In this document: positions 33,374-42,477 of the stretch, piece by piece
How positions within the stretch are numbered: the first letter of the stretch is position 1
Layout of the letters: every line of letters begins with the position of its first letter
The notes under the pieces: model-generated
Seen by the model: the letters and a program-made list of their open reading frames with translations, nothing else
Told to the model about the DNA's origin: nothing
Databases searched by the model: none
Translations under genes and position numbers: made by a program
Source of the DNA: JANPPS01 sp965246925
GTDB lineage: Bacteria > Pseudomonadota > Alphaproteobacteria > Acetobacterales > Acetobacteraceae
Direction of reading: 5' to 3'
DNA length: 64,000 nucleotides
NCBI GenBank assembly: GCA_965246925.1
Contig: OZ251994.1
Coordinates: 1,488,001-1,552,000 of the forward strand

Positions 33374-36300
33374 TGGCGATCTCGCTCCCGGGCTACAACC
33401 TGCCCAACCTTTCCGTGCCCCGCTACTCCTTCATGGCCGTGGCGCTGATGCTGATTGCCGGCCTCGTATGGTTCCTGGGCCCGTTCATCTGGTTCCTCGA
33501 GCCGTGGCAGGCGCGGGTCGTGCTGGTCACGATCATCGCGCTGATCGTCATCGGCGTGAACTGGTTCCTCGCCCGGCGGCGCGCCCGCAAGGAGAAGGCG
33601 CTGACCGACGGTGTCACCGCCGACAATAGCGGTGAAGAGGTTGCCGCCATCAAGGAAAAGCTCGCCACCGCGCTCGCCACCCTCAAGACCGCAAGCGGCA
33701 GCCGGGGCTACCTGTACGAACAGCCCTGGTTTGTCATCATCGGCCCGCCCGGCGCGGGTAAGACTACGGCGCTCATCAACTCCGGCTTGAAGTTCCCACT
33801 GGCCGAGGGCGCGCTGCCCGGCGTGGGCGGGACCCGGCTGTGCGACTGGTGGTTCACCGATCAGGCCGTGCTGATCGACACCGCCGGGCGCTACACGACG
33901 CAGGATAGCAGCGCCGTGTCCGACCGCGCCGGGTGGGAGGCGTTTCTCGGCCTGCTGCGCCGCACCCGCCCGCGCCAGCCGCTGAACGGCGTGATCGTCG
34001 CCATCAGCGTGAAGGACGCGATCGAGCCCGGCGCCGAGAAGCACGCCCTGGCCATCCGCGTGCGGGTCAAGGAGCTGACGGAGAAGCTGGGCGTCCGCCT
34101 CCCGGTCTATGCCATGCTGACCAAGGCGGATTTGATCGCCGGGTTCACCGAATTCTTCGACAATCTCGACCGCGACCGCCGGGACCAGGTGTGGGGCAGC
34201 ACCTTCCCATGGAGCCCGACCCCGCCCCAGGCTGGCGCGGTGGCCGAGTTCCGCCAGGCCTTCGCCCCCCTGGTCGCCCGCCTCGACGCCCGGCTGGAAG
34301 AACGGTTGCAGGCCGAGCGCAGCCCGGACCGCCGCGTGCTGATCGCCGGTTTCCCCGCCCAGGTGTCGAGCTTGCTGGAGCCGCTCGGACATTTCCTTAC
34401 CACCGCATTCGGCGGCACCCGGCTCGAGCCGGCGCCGCTGCTGCGCGGCGTGTATTTCGCGTCCGGCACGCAGGAGGGCACCCCGCTCGACCGGCTGACC
34501 GGCGTGCTGGCCACGTCGTTCGGCCTGAGCCAGCGGGAGCTGCCGATCCTTCGCCCCACTGCCGGGCGCAGCTACTTCCTGGGCCGGCTGCTGCGGCAGG
34601 TGGTGTTTGGGGAGGCGCTGCTGGTCAGCGAACCACCGGGCCGGCGGCGGCGGCGCATGCTGCTGCGCGCCGGCGCGTTCGCCTGCGTGGGGTTGCTTAC
34701 GGTGGGCGGGGCGGCGCTGCTATGGCGGCGCGGGCATGAGGGCAACGCGCGCGTGGCGCAGCTATCGGCGGCGCTGACCGAATATGAGAAGACCGCCGCC
34801 GCGCTGAAATTGGACCCGGTGACCGATGGTGACCTCGCCATCGTGGCGCCGTTGCTGGATCAGGCGCGGGCGCTGCCGTTCGGGAATGAGGAGACGACGG
34901 CGCTCGGCAACACCTCCCGCACCGTTTACCGCCACGCGCTGGAATGGGTATTGCTACCCCGCCTGATCTATCGGCTCGAGTCCGGGATGCGCGGCGCGCT
35001 CGACCGGTCGGATTACCTGTATGAGGCCACGAAGGTGTACTTGATGCTGGGCGGGCAGGGGCCGCTCGACCGGGATCTCGTGCGCGAATGGATGACGTTG
35101 GACTGGGCCAACGCCTATCCGGGCGCCACCCGCGCCGGACTGCGCGCCGCACTGGCCACGCATTTGGACGCGCTGCTCGCCAATCCGCTGCCGGCCGTGC
35201 CGCTCGATGGCGCGCTGGTCGAGAACGCGCGCCGTAGCTTCAGCCGGGTAACGATGGCCGAGCGGGTGTACTCCCGCGTCCGCCCCAGTGCCGCCGCGCG
35301 CAAGGTGGCCGCGTTCGTCCCGGCGGACGTGCTGGGCGCATCCGGCACCCGCGTTTTCACCCGCGCCTCGGGCAAGCCGCTGACGGAGGGGGTCCCGGGC
35401 TTCTATACCGTGGACGGTTTCCACCGCGTCCTGCTTCCCGCATTGTCGACCGCCATGAAGGACGTGGTGACGGATTCGTGGGTCCTAGGCCCCGACGCCC
35501 AGCCGCAGGCGGCCGACCCGGCGCTCGCTTCGCTCGAGAAAGACGTGATCGCACAATACGTGGCGGATTACGCCAAGACCTGGGACGCCCTGCTGGCGGA
35601 CATCGCCGTCGTGCCCCTTCGTAACCTGCAACAGAGCGTGCAGGATCTATATATCCTGTCCTCCCCGCAATCGCCGATGAAAGACCTGCTGATGGCGGTG
35701 GCCCGGCAGCTGACGCTCAGCGAGCCGCCGGCGGATATGAAAGCGGAGAAGCCGGCCACGCCGCCCTCCAACCTGCAGGCGGTCATGGCGCCCACCACTC
35801 CGGTGGCCCCGCCGGGCCAGACGATCGACGAGCGGTATAAGGCCTTACGGGACTATGTGGGCCACGGCCCGGGTGCGCCGATCGACATCACGCTGAAGCT
35901 GCTGAACGATCTGCAACAGCAACTGGCCCCGCTCGCCAACGCGGCCGGCGGCGGAAGTGCGCCGGCGGTGGCCACCGGGCCAGACCCTGGGCAGCTGCTG
36001 CGGGCGGAGGCCTACCGGTTGCCGGTTCCGGTCTCGGGCTGGCTACAGACCCTGGCAGCGACCGGTAACCAGTTGCGCGTGGGCGGCGCCAAGCAGCAAG
36101 CGGCGGCGGCGTTCAATGGACCATCTGGCCCGGCGTCATTGTGCCGGGACGCGGTAGAGGGCCGCTATCCTTTCCGCCCGGACCCCAACCGGGAGATCCC
36201 GCTCGATGATTTCGCCAGGCTATTCGCGCCCGGCGGGCGGCTGGACGCGTTCTTCAGCCAGCAACTCCGCGCATTTGTGGACCAGTCCGCGGCGGGCTGG

Positions 36301-36804
36301 AAGCTGCAGCCCGTGGGTGGGGTATCGCCGCCGATCAACGAGGCCAATCTGCAGCAATTCCAGCGCGCTGCCCTGATCCGCGACCTGTTCTTCGGTGGCG
36401 GCGGCGCCACGGCCGCGGTGAAGTTCGAGATCGCCGCCGACTCGGCCGACGCCACCACGAAGGAGGCCACGCTCGACCTGAGTGGCCTCACGATCCCGTA
36501 TCAGCAGGGCCCGTCCCGCACGACTCAGGTCATCTGGCCGGGCCCGCAGGGTATGAGCGACGTAAGCCTTACCTTCAACCCGCCGCCCAGCAGCGGCCCG
36601 GCGTCGTTGCGGGAGCATGGCCCCTGGGCGCTATTCCGCCTGTTCGGGCGGGGGCAGCTTGCGCGCGGTGCATCCCCGGAGGAGTTCTTGCTGACCTTCA
36701 CGCTGGCGGACCGGAAAATCGTGTACAAGGTTCGCGCCGGGTCGGTGAACAACCCGTTCGCCGCGGGGGTGCTGCAGAGCTTCCAATGTCCCAAGCTGCT
36801 GTAA
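33373..36804 (+). CDS. tssM: T6SS membrane-complex subunit TssM (IcmF), full length
   Basis: 1143 residues, normal length. Two N-terminal helices (about 19-40 and 48-66), the cytoplasmic NTPase-like domain with Walker A GPPGAGKT (124-131) and AVLIDTAGRY, and a third helix (AGAFACVGLLTVGGAALLW, about 436-455) leading into the large periplasmic region. The C-terminal domain (about 890-1143), including CRDAVEGRYPFRPDPNREIPLDDFARLFAPGG, is the part that contacts TssJ. The inner-membrane channel is built from TssJLM. The last 19 bases overlap tagF. The truncated paralogue at 25057-27648 lacks the C-terminal domain. Confidence 0.96.
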   Translation: MAISLPGYNLPNLSVPRYSFMAVALMLIAGLVWFLGPFIWFLEPWQARVVLVTIIALIVIGVNWFLARRRARKEKALTDGVTADNSGEEVAAIKEKLATALATLKTASGSRGYLYEQPWFVIIGPPGAGKTTALINSGLKFPLAEGALPGVGGTRLCDWWFTDQAVLIDTAGRYTTQDSSAVSDRAGWEAFLGLLRRTRPRQPLNGVIVAISVKDAIEPGAEKHALAIRVRVKELTEKLGVRLPVYAMLTKADLIAGFTEFFDNLDRDRRDQVWGSTFPWSPTPPQAGAVAEFRQAFAPLVARLDARLEERLQAERSPDRRVLIAGFPAQVSSLLEPLGHFLTTAFGGTRLEPAPLLRGVYFASGTQEGTPLDRLTGVLATSFGLSQRELPILRPTAGRSYFLGRLLRQVVFGEALLVSEPPGRRRRRMLLRAGAFACVGLLTVGGAALLWRRGHEGNARVAQLSAALTEYEKTAAALKLDPVTDGDLAIVAPLLDQARALPFGNEETTALGNTSRTVYRHALEWVLLPRLIYRLESGMRGALDRSDYLYEATKVYLMLGGQGPLDRDLVREWMTLDWANAYPGATRAGLRAALATHLDALLANPLPAVPLDGALVENARRSFSRVTMAERVYSRVRPSAAARKVAAFVPADVLGASGTRVFTRASGKPLTEGVPGFYTVDGFHRVLLPALSTAMKDVVTDSWVLGPDAQPQAADPALASLEKDVIAQYVADYAKTWDALLADIAVVPLRNLQQSVQDLYILSSPQSPMKDLLMAVARQLTLSEPPADMKAEKPATPPSNLQAVMAPTTPVAPPGQTIDERYKALRDYVGHGPGAPIDITLKLLNDLQQQLAPLANAAGGGSAPAVATGPDPGQLLRAEAYRLPVPVSGWLQTLAATGNQLRVGGAKQQAAAAFNGPSGPASLCRDAVEGRYPFRPDPNREIPLDDFARLFAPGGRLDAFFSQQLRAFVDQSAAGWKLQPVGGVSPPINEANLQQFQRAALIRDLFFGGGGATAAVKFEIAADSADATTKEATLDLSGLTIPYQQGPSRTTQVIWPGPQGMSDVSLTFNPPPSSGPASLREHGPWALFRLFGRGQLARGASPEEFLLTFTLADRKIVYKVRAGSVNNPFAAGVLQSFQCPKLL

Positions 36805-37322
36805 CGACAGGCTTCTTCGGCAAGCTCCCATCCCGGGGGGATTTCGTCCGCGCGGGCCTGCCGGCCGCCTTCGTGACGCCCTGGGATGCATGGCTGCAAG
36901 CCGTGCTGCCCGAAAGCCGCGCCGCACTCGGGCAGGATTGGGACGCTGCCTGGCTCGAGGCGCCGGTGTGGCGCTTCGCCTTGGAGCCTGGCCTGTGTGG
37001 GCCAGGTGGGGTGCTGGGCCTATGGATGCCCAGCGTCGATAGCATCGGACGCGCCTTTCCGCTCACGATCGCCGCGGTATTCGAAGGGCCGGCCCAGGCG
37101 GACGAGGGTTGGCTGGACGCCGCCGAAGCCTGCGGGCGGCAGGCCCTGGCGGACGATCTGGACCCGGCCGCGCTGACCGCGTGCGTGCCCGACCCCACCG
37201 GGCAGGACCCGGCGGCATCGGGCTGGTGGAGTGACGGGTCACCTCGCGTCCCCCCTAGTAGCCTGCCCGGCGGGCTCCCGGACGGCCCCGCTTTCGTTGG
37301 GATGCTGTCCCAGTTGCCATGA
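36786..37322 (+). CDS. tagF: T6SS-associated protein TagF
   Basis: 178 residues. The N-terminus TTGFFGKLPSRGDFVRAGLPAAFVTPWDAWLQ is the defining TagF motif, followed by VWRFALEPGLCGPGGVLGLWMPSVDSIGRAFPLTI. TagF is a post-translational repressor that sequesters Fha in some species; here it would act opposite the PpkA pathway. It starts inside the end of tssM and overlaps pppA by 4 bases. Confidence 0.93.
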   Translation: MSQAAVTTGFFGKLPSRGDFVRAGLPAAFVTPWDAWLQAVLPESRAALGQDWDAAWLEAPVWRFALEPGLCGPGGVLGLWMPSVDSIGRAFPLTIAAVFEGPAQADEGWLDAAEACGRQALADDLDPAALTACVPDPTGQDPAASGWWSDGSPRVPPSSLPGGLPDGPAFVGMLSQLP

Positions 37323-38011
37323 CCCAATGGGCCATGACCCACCCGGGCGCCGTCCGCCCTTATAACGAGGACGCCCTGGTCTGCCGGCCCGACGCCGGGC
37401 TGTGGGCCGTGGCGGACGGCGCCGGTGGGCATCAGGCCGGGGACGTCGCTTCCGGCATGATCGCGCAGGCGCTGGAGGCCCTGCCGGCCTCCTTGCCGCC
37501 CGATCAGGCCTTGACCGAGGTGCGCCTCCGCCTCGCCGCGGTGCATGAGGCGCTGCGCGGTATGGCGGCCCCGGGCGGGATGATCGCCTCCACCGTCGTG
37601 GTGCTGCTGATCCGGGATGGCTACTTCGCCTGCCTCTGGGCAGGCGATTCCCGCGCCTACCGCCTGCGGCACGGACGATTGCAGCCCATGACGAAGGATC
37701 ATAGCTTGGTGCAGGAGATGGTGGATTCCGGGATGCTGACGGAGGACGAGGCCGAGCAGCATCCCAAGTCCAACGTCATCACCCGCGCGGTGGGCGCAGG
37801 CGATCCGCGGCTGCAACTGGATAAGGTGACCGGCCCCCTGGAACCCGGGGATCGCTTTCTGCTGTGCAGCGATGGACTATGCAAGACGCTGGACCGCGCG
37901 ACGCTCGCCCATCTGGCGGCCGAGCCCGACCCGGCCGAGCGGCTGGTCGCGGCGGCGTTGGCGGCGGGGGTGCGGGACAACGTGACCGCGGTGGTGGTGG
38001 CGAATGCTTGA
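37319..38011 (+). CDS. pppA: T6SS PP2C-type protein phosphatase PppA
   Basis: 230 residues, the whole PPM/PP2C catalytic domain. Metal-binding acidic motifs are in RPYNEDALV, WAVADGAGGHQAG, LWAGDSRAYRLRHG and LCSDGLCKTLD, and GVRDNVTAVVV closes the domain. It dephosphorylates Fha and so opposes PpkA. Start overlaps tagF by 4 bases; the end overlaps ppkA by 8. Confidence 0.93.
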   Translation: MTQWAMTHPGAVRPYNEDALVCRPDAGLWAVADGAGGHQAGDVASGMIAQALEALPASLPPDQALTEVRLRLAAVHEALRGMAAPGGMIASTVVVLLIRDGYFACLWAGDSRAYRLRHGRLQPMTKDHSLVQEMVDSGMLTEDEAEQHPKSNVITRAVGAGDPRLQLDKVTGPLEPGDRFLLCSDGLCKTLDRATLAHLAAEPDPAERLVAAALAAGVRDNVTAVVVANA

Positions 38012-39932
38012 GCGGCTGGGTAAATACGAGCTGCGCGGCAGCCTGGGCAAGGGCGCCATGGGCACCGTCTATGACGCGTGGGACCCCGGCATCGCCCGCC
38101 GGGTCGCGATCAAGACGATCCCGCTGCCGCAGGGCGACAAGGACGCCGCCGACGCCTATGACCGTTTCCGCCGTGAGGCGCAGGCGGCCGGACGGCTCAG
38201 CCATTCCGGCATCGTCGCCGTTTACGATTCCGGCGAGGCCGAGGGCGTGGCCTACATCGTCATGGAACTGGTCGAGGGCGAGTCGCTCAAATCTTTGCTG
38301 GACCGTGAACACCGCCTGTCCCCGTCCAAGGCCGTGGAAGTCATGACCGGGCTGCTGGACGCACTATCCTACAGCCATGGGCGCGGTGTCATCCATCGGG
38401 ACGTGAAGCCCACCAACATCATGCTGACCAAAGCCGGTGACGTAAAGATAGCCGATTTCGGCATCGCCCGCATTGAAAACAGCGAGATGACGCAGGTCGG
38501 CACCATCATGGGCAGCCCGGCCTACATGTCACCGGAGCAGTTCATGGGTCAGGCCGTGGACGCCCGGACCGACGTTTATTCGAGTGGCGTGGTCCTATAC
38601 CAATTGCTGACTGGCGAAAAGCCGTTCCAGGGCGGCATGACGGCCATCATGCATAAGGTGCTGCATACCGATCCGCCGCGCCCTTCCGAGGTTTCAGTCA
38701 CCGCCCCGCCCGCCCTGGACACAGTGATCGCCACTGCAATGGCCCGCCGGCCTGAAGACCGGTATGCCAGCGCCGCCGCCTTTTCCGCCGCTTTGCATGC
38801 GGCCTTAGTGGCGGCGTCCGACCCGGTGGACGACGCGACGCAGGTTCTGACCCGTCCCACGCCAACGCTTCTACCCGATGCCAAGCCTCCGCAACCTGCG
38901 CCGCCGCCCCGGGCGAAGCCGCGCCGGGCGGTATGGCTGGGCGCCGGCGCGGCCGTGCTGCTGCTGGCCGGGACCGCCGCCTGGCTGTTGCGCCCCGCCC
39001 CGCCTGTGCAAACGGCCGCCATGGTCCAGCCGCAAAGCCCGCCGCCCATTCAGCCTCAGCCTTATGCCGTTACCAACTCACCGCCAGTCACCCCGGTCCC
39101 GCCGTCTCCAGTCACGCCACCCGTATCTTCGCTGCCAGTCACGCCTCCGCCGGTCACGCCCCCGCCAGTCACGCTTTCGCCGGTCCAGCCGCCCGCAACG
39201 CAGACGCCGGTGGCGCCGCCCGAGATCACCACGCCGATCATGGCCCCCACACTGCCGCCTGAGCCCCCCTCCATCCCGGTCCGAACGGTCGCGGCCCCCG
39301 CGACCTACTGCACCGCGCTCGAGACGGCCGTCACCGGGTCCGGGGCCGGCCAGCGCCTGACCGTCACCGGCGCGGCCGGCGCGGACGGTCCAGAGGCCGC
39401 CGCCCGCGCCGCCATCGAGGCAGCCTGGGGCCGCACATCGGGAATCGATTGGCAGGTGAGCCGGTTCAACGGCCCGTACTGCCCGGTGGTGAACCTGGTC
39501 CGCGCGCTGAACGGCAAAGCCGGCGAATTCGCGTTCACTGTCCGAAACGGCGGCCAAATATTGCATGACCGCGACTTGATCGTTCCCGTCCTGACTGCGC
39601 CGGGCTTTCCTGCGCACCTCCGGCTGTCCTATTTCCAGCAGAACGGGACGGTCGATCACCTGGTGCAACCCAGATCGGGCCCACCCTACCCGCCCGGCGC
39701 GCCCATTACTTTGGCCGGCCAGGACAATAGCGGTGGCTGGCAGGTTGGGCCGCCCTTCGGCAACGATATGATGCTTGCCATCATGTCGTCCGCCCCGCTT
39801 AAACTGGCCTCCCGCCCGGAGGAAGAATCGAGCGAAATCTACCTAGCCGCCCTGCAACGCGCCGCCGATGCTGCAAAGCGGGAGGGCGTGACCGTCCTGG
39901 CGCGGGTCGTCGTGCTGCAAACCGAGAAGTGA
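38004..39932 (+). CDS. ppkA: T6SS Ser/Thr protein kinase PpkA-like, membrane-anchored
   Basis: 642 residues. Kinase domain about 7-270: GKGAMGTVYDAW (glycine loop), VAIKTI, HRDVKPTNIM (catalytic loop), DFGIAR and GSPAYMSPEQ, all intact. A single membrane helix (AVWLGAGAAVLLLAGTAAWLL, near 312-332) is followed by a long Pro/Val/Thr-rich linker (about 335-430) and a periplasmic domain whose end (FPAHLRLSYFQQNGTVDHLV, PGAPITLAG, DNSGGWQVGPPFGNDMMLAI) resembles DUF4384-type domains. It would phosphorylate Fha in response to a periplasmic signal. TagQRST-type sensors are not visible here. Confidence 0.93.
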   Translation: MLERLGKYELRGSLGKGAMGTVYDAWDPGIARRVAIKTIPLPQGDKDAADAYDRFRREAQAAGRLSHSGIVAVYDSGEAEGVAYIVMELVEGESLKSLLDREHRLSPSKAVEVMTGLLDALSYSHGRGVIHRDVKPTNIMLTKAGDVKIADFGIARIENSEMTQVGTIMGSPAYMSPEQFMGQAVDARTDVYSSGVVLYQLLTGEKPFQGGMTAIMHKVLHTDPPRPSEVSVTAPPALDTVIATAMARRPEDRYASAAAFSAALHAALVAASDPVDDATQVLTRPTPTLLPDAKPPQPAPPPRAKPRRAVWLGAGAAVLLLAGTAAWLLRPAPPVQTAAMVQPQSPPPIQPQPYAVTNSPPVTPVPPSPVTPPVSSLPVTPPPVTPPPVTLSPVQPPATQTPVAPPEITTPIMAPTLPPEPPSIPVRTVAAPATYCTALETAVTGSGAGQRLTVTGAAGADGPEAAARAAIEAAWGRTSGIDWQVSRFNGPYCPVVNLVRALNGKAGEFAFTVRNGGQILHDRDLIVPVLTAPGFPAHLRLSYFQQNGTVDHLVQPRSGPPYPPGAPITLAGQDNSGGWQVGPPFGNDMMLAIMSSAPLKLASRPEEESSEIYLAALQRAADAAKREGVTVLARVVVLQTEK

Positions 39933-39933
39933 C

Positions 39934-40884
39934 ATGAGCGAGGACGATACCATCCGGATCCATATCCGCCCGCGCCGCCGCTGGCCGGCTGTGGTGGCCG
40001 TGGTCATCGGGCTGGCGGCGGCCTCCGCGGCGGGCGCGGCCTGGCTGGGCCTTTCGCCGGATCAGCTGCCGGTCAGCCAGAGTGCGCCGGCCAGCGCGCT
40101 GCCGCCGTTGCTGACGGAGGCCGATATCCTGGCCCGAGCCCCCGCGGCCGCCGAGGCGTACCGCTTCGCCGCACAGCCGGAAATCATGGTGCTGCAATTC
40201 CCTACCCTGGCCCAGCAGGCGGCGGCGCTGAACCGGGTGGCGGCCCTGGTCGAGAAAGCGGGTTTTCCCCGCGACCGCGTGCTGGCGCTGGACGAGCTGG
40301 ACCGCCGCATCCGTGCGCTCGGCGAGGATCCGGCCAGTTTCTACTACGGCCATGACTACCGTGCCGCCGATCTACTGCGCTTCTTCGCGTTGGCCCGGCA
40401 GCAACAGGCGGTTCTAAACTCGGAGGAGCAGTCGCTCGAGCAAGCCGTGCAAGGCTGGGGTTGGCGCCCAAGTAGCGTTGGTGCGCTGATTACCCTCGTC
40501 CGCAGCGAACCCGGCGATGACGGCTCCGCCCGGGCCACGATATTGCGCCACGAGTTGTCGCATGGGCTCTATTTCACCAGCCCTGCCTACGCCAAATTCT
40601 CCCAAGCTTTTTGGGACAATACCCTCACCGCGGCCGAGCAAGCCGGGTTCCGCCGGTTCCTGGCCGCGGACGGTTATGACACGCTGCAGCCTGATTTGGT
40701 TACGAACGAGACCCAGGCCTATTTGATGCACACCGCCAGCGAGCGCTTCTTCACCGCATCGGCGGTCGGCATCACGCCCGCGCGGATGGCGCAGCTAAAG
40801 GCACAATTCCTGGTCGACATGCCGCCGGGATGGCTGCGTGACTGCACACCCAGCCCGGCGGCGCGTGTCAGCTACCGACCGTAA
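39934..40884 (+). CDS. Membrane-anchored putative zinc metallopeptidase next to T6SS
   Basis: 316 residues. After a basic N-terminus there is a single membrane helix (about 18-38), so residues 40-316 should be periplasmic. Residues 205-213 read RHELSHGLY, an HExxH zinc motif (His206, Glu207, His210); a downstream NETQAYLMH (Glu259) is placed as the third ligand of a gluzincin-type peptidase. I do not recognise a named family for the rest. It starts 1 base after ppkA, so it is part of the T6SS operon. Role unknown: processing of an apparatus component or a cell-wall protein is possible. Its end overlaps the convergent ompA-type gene by 17 bases. Confidence 0.78.
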   Translation: MSEDDTIRIHIRPRRRWPAVVAVVIGLAAASAAGAAWLGLSPDQLPVSQSAPASALPPLLTEADILARAPAAAEAYRFAAQPEIMVLQFPTLAQQAAALNRVAALVEKAGFPRDRVLALDELDRRIRALGEDPASFYYGHDYRAADLLRFFALARQQQAVLNSEEQSLEQAVQGWGWRPSSVGALITLVRSEPGDDGSARATILRHELSHGLYFTSPAYAKFSQAFWDNTLTAAEQAGFRRFLAADGYDTLQPDLVTNETQAYLMHTASERFFTASAVGITPARMAQLKAQFLVDMPPGWLRDCTPSPAARVSYRP

Positions 40885-41488
40885 CCACCTGAACCCGCCG
40901 GTTGCGCGGCTCATTCACGCCGGGCGCCGTCGGCACGAGAGGCTCATCCTGGCCGCGTCCGGAGGCGGCGAGGCGCGTGCGGTCCACTGGGTAGTGCCCG
41001 GCGATATACTCGGCCACCGCGGCGGCCCGGCGCTCCGAAAGCGACCGGTTCAGCTCCGGCGTTCCGACGGTATCGGTATGGCCCACGATATTGAAGCTAT
41101 ACTGCGCAAGGTCCGAGTGCGACAGCGCGCGGCCGAGCACGTCTAGCGTATGCATGGCCTGCGGTGTCAGCCGGTCCGACCCGGTCTCGAACAGCACCGT
41201 GAGACTCGCCGTGCCCTGGGGATCGGCCGGCATCACCGGAGCCGCCTGCGGTATGAAACGGGCGGCCCGTGGCTGCCGCACCACGGCCCGCGGCTCCGCC
41301 GACCGGTATGCCCCCACCGGCTCGTCCGCTTGAGGGGCGGCGCTGGGGCCGCGAACGCCACGGCCGGGGCCGCCCGCGCGCGGATTCAGCTGCCGGATCA
41401 GGTCATCGGTGCTGGGGTTCCAGCCCTGTGCGAACGCAGCCACGGACAGCAAGCAGCCTGCAGCGGCCAAAAGGGACACGCGGGTCAT
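40868..41488 (-). CDS. OmpA-family periplasmic protein
   Basis: 206 residues from ATG 41488, which has GGAG 8 bases upstream; the ATG at 41506 lies almost at the predicted transcription start. A signal peptide (MTRVSLLAAAGCLLSVAAFA) is followed by a Pro/Arg-rich linker and an OmpA C-terminal domain: LTVLFETGSDRLTPQAMHTLDVLGRAL, FNIVGHTDTVGTPELNRSLSERRAAAVAEYI, GRGQDEPLVP and NRRVQVV. It binds peptidoglycan. Convergent with the T6SS operon; association with T6SS is only by position. Confidence 0.9.
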   Translation of the reverse strand: MTRVSLLAAAGCLLSVAAFAQGWNPSTDDLIRQLNPRAGGPGRGVRGPSAAPQADEPVGAYRSAEPRAVVRQPRAARFIPQAAPVMPADPQGTASLTVLFETGSDRLTPQAMHTLDVLGRALSHSDLAQYSFNIVGHTDTVGTPELNRSLSERRAAAVAEYIAGHYPVDRTRLAASGRGQDEPLVPTAPGVNEPRNRRVQVVTVGS

Positions 41489-41513
41489 GAGACGCTCCGT
41501 TTTCATTTCGGAT

Positions 41514-41542
41514 AGTATATGTCATTTCAGGAAAAAAAGCAA
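41514..41542 (-). promoter_or_regulatory. Sigma-70 promoter of the OmpA-family gene
   Basis: Read on the minus strand: TTGCTT (41542-41537), a 17-base spacer, and TATACT (41519-41514). It is the best housekeeping-type promoter seen in the window and places transcription start close to 41506. Confidence 0.65.
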
Positions 41543-41580
41543 GCTTCCCGCCCAAACAACGCACAAACCCTGCCGAAAGT

Positions 41581-42369
41581 TCACAAAGCCGGCGCAGTGC
41601 CGGTGTACTCGCGGAACAGACCCAAGCTGACCGTGCACTTCACCCCGGCGAACCCGGCGCGGCTCAGCGCATCCTCGATCACCGCAGGCGCCACGCACGC
41701 GTCCAGCGTGTCCCGGTAATAGCCCATGAGCGCCACCGCGCGCCGGTATCTACCTTGGCCCCGGCCGAATACGGCGTGCATGGCCGGCACCGCCTTGCTG
41801 ATCCAGAATCCCAGCGCCGCCTTGGTCATACGCCCGCGCGCCGGGCCGATCTCCATGATGATGACCCTGCCACCCGGACGCAGCACCCGGCGGTATTCGC
41901 TAAACGCCGCGACCAAGTCCGACACGTGGCGGACCGCGTATCCCATGGAGACGAAATCCACCATCTTGTCCGGTAGCGGCAGCGCCTCCGCCTCACCTTG
42001 CACCAGCATCACCCGGGCCGGCAGCACGCGCTTGGCCTCATGCAGCATGCCGGCGCTGGGCTCGACGGCATAGACCGTGCCCGCCTCTCCCACGATGTCG
42101 GCGGCCGCCCGCGTCACCTGCCCTGTGCCGGCGGCCACATCCAGGATGGCCATGCCAGGCTTCAGCCCGGCGAGGGTCAGAACGTGCCGGCGGTACCAAG
42201 GGCCGGAACCGAACGCCAGCAGCGCCGCGGTCCCGTCGTACTCTACCGCCGTCTCATCGAACAGCCCGCGCACATACGCCGGACGCACCGCGTCATCGGA
42301 ATAGTGCCCGCTAAGCGTCGGGTGGGGGCGGAGCGGGCCAGTGGTCGGGGAGAGCTGGTTCATCAACAA
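41581..42369 (-). CDS. UbiE/COQ5-type SAM-dependent methyltransferase
   Basis: 262 residues. Motif I GMAILDVAAGTGQVTRAAA (GxGxG-like AAGTGQ), YAVEPSAGMLHEAKR, VQGEAEALPLPDKMVDFVSMGYAVRHV and EYRRVLRPGGRVIIMEIGPARG are typical of UbiE-like C-methyltransferases. The N-terminal extension up to residue 50 is not conserved. It probably methylates a quinone, aromatic or polyketide-like acceptor; its location at the edge of the APE-like cluster suggests the latter, but that is inference. Confidence 0.87.
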   Translation of the reverse strand: MLMNQLSPTTGPLRPHPTLSGHYSDDAVRPAYVRGLFDETAVEYDGTAALLAFGSGPWYRRHVLTLAGLKPGMAILDVAAGTGQVTRAAADIVGEAGTVYAVEPSAGMLHEAKRVLPARVMLVQGEAEALPLPDKMVDFVSMGYAVRHVSDLVAAFSEYRRVLRPGGRVIIMEIGPARGRMTKAALGFWISKAVPAMHAVFGRGQGRYRRAVALMGYYRDTLDACVAPAVIEDALSRAGFAGVKCTVSLGLFREYTGTAPAL

Positions 42370-42477
42370 AATTCCGGCTTCGGGGCGGCACTACAAAAGC
42401 AGGTCTCGACCGACGGGTCCAGGTGGCGTCCCGTATAGAAAGTACGGTAGCTGGGCGCCGGGGGAACGACCGCTTCC

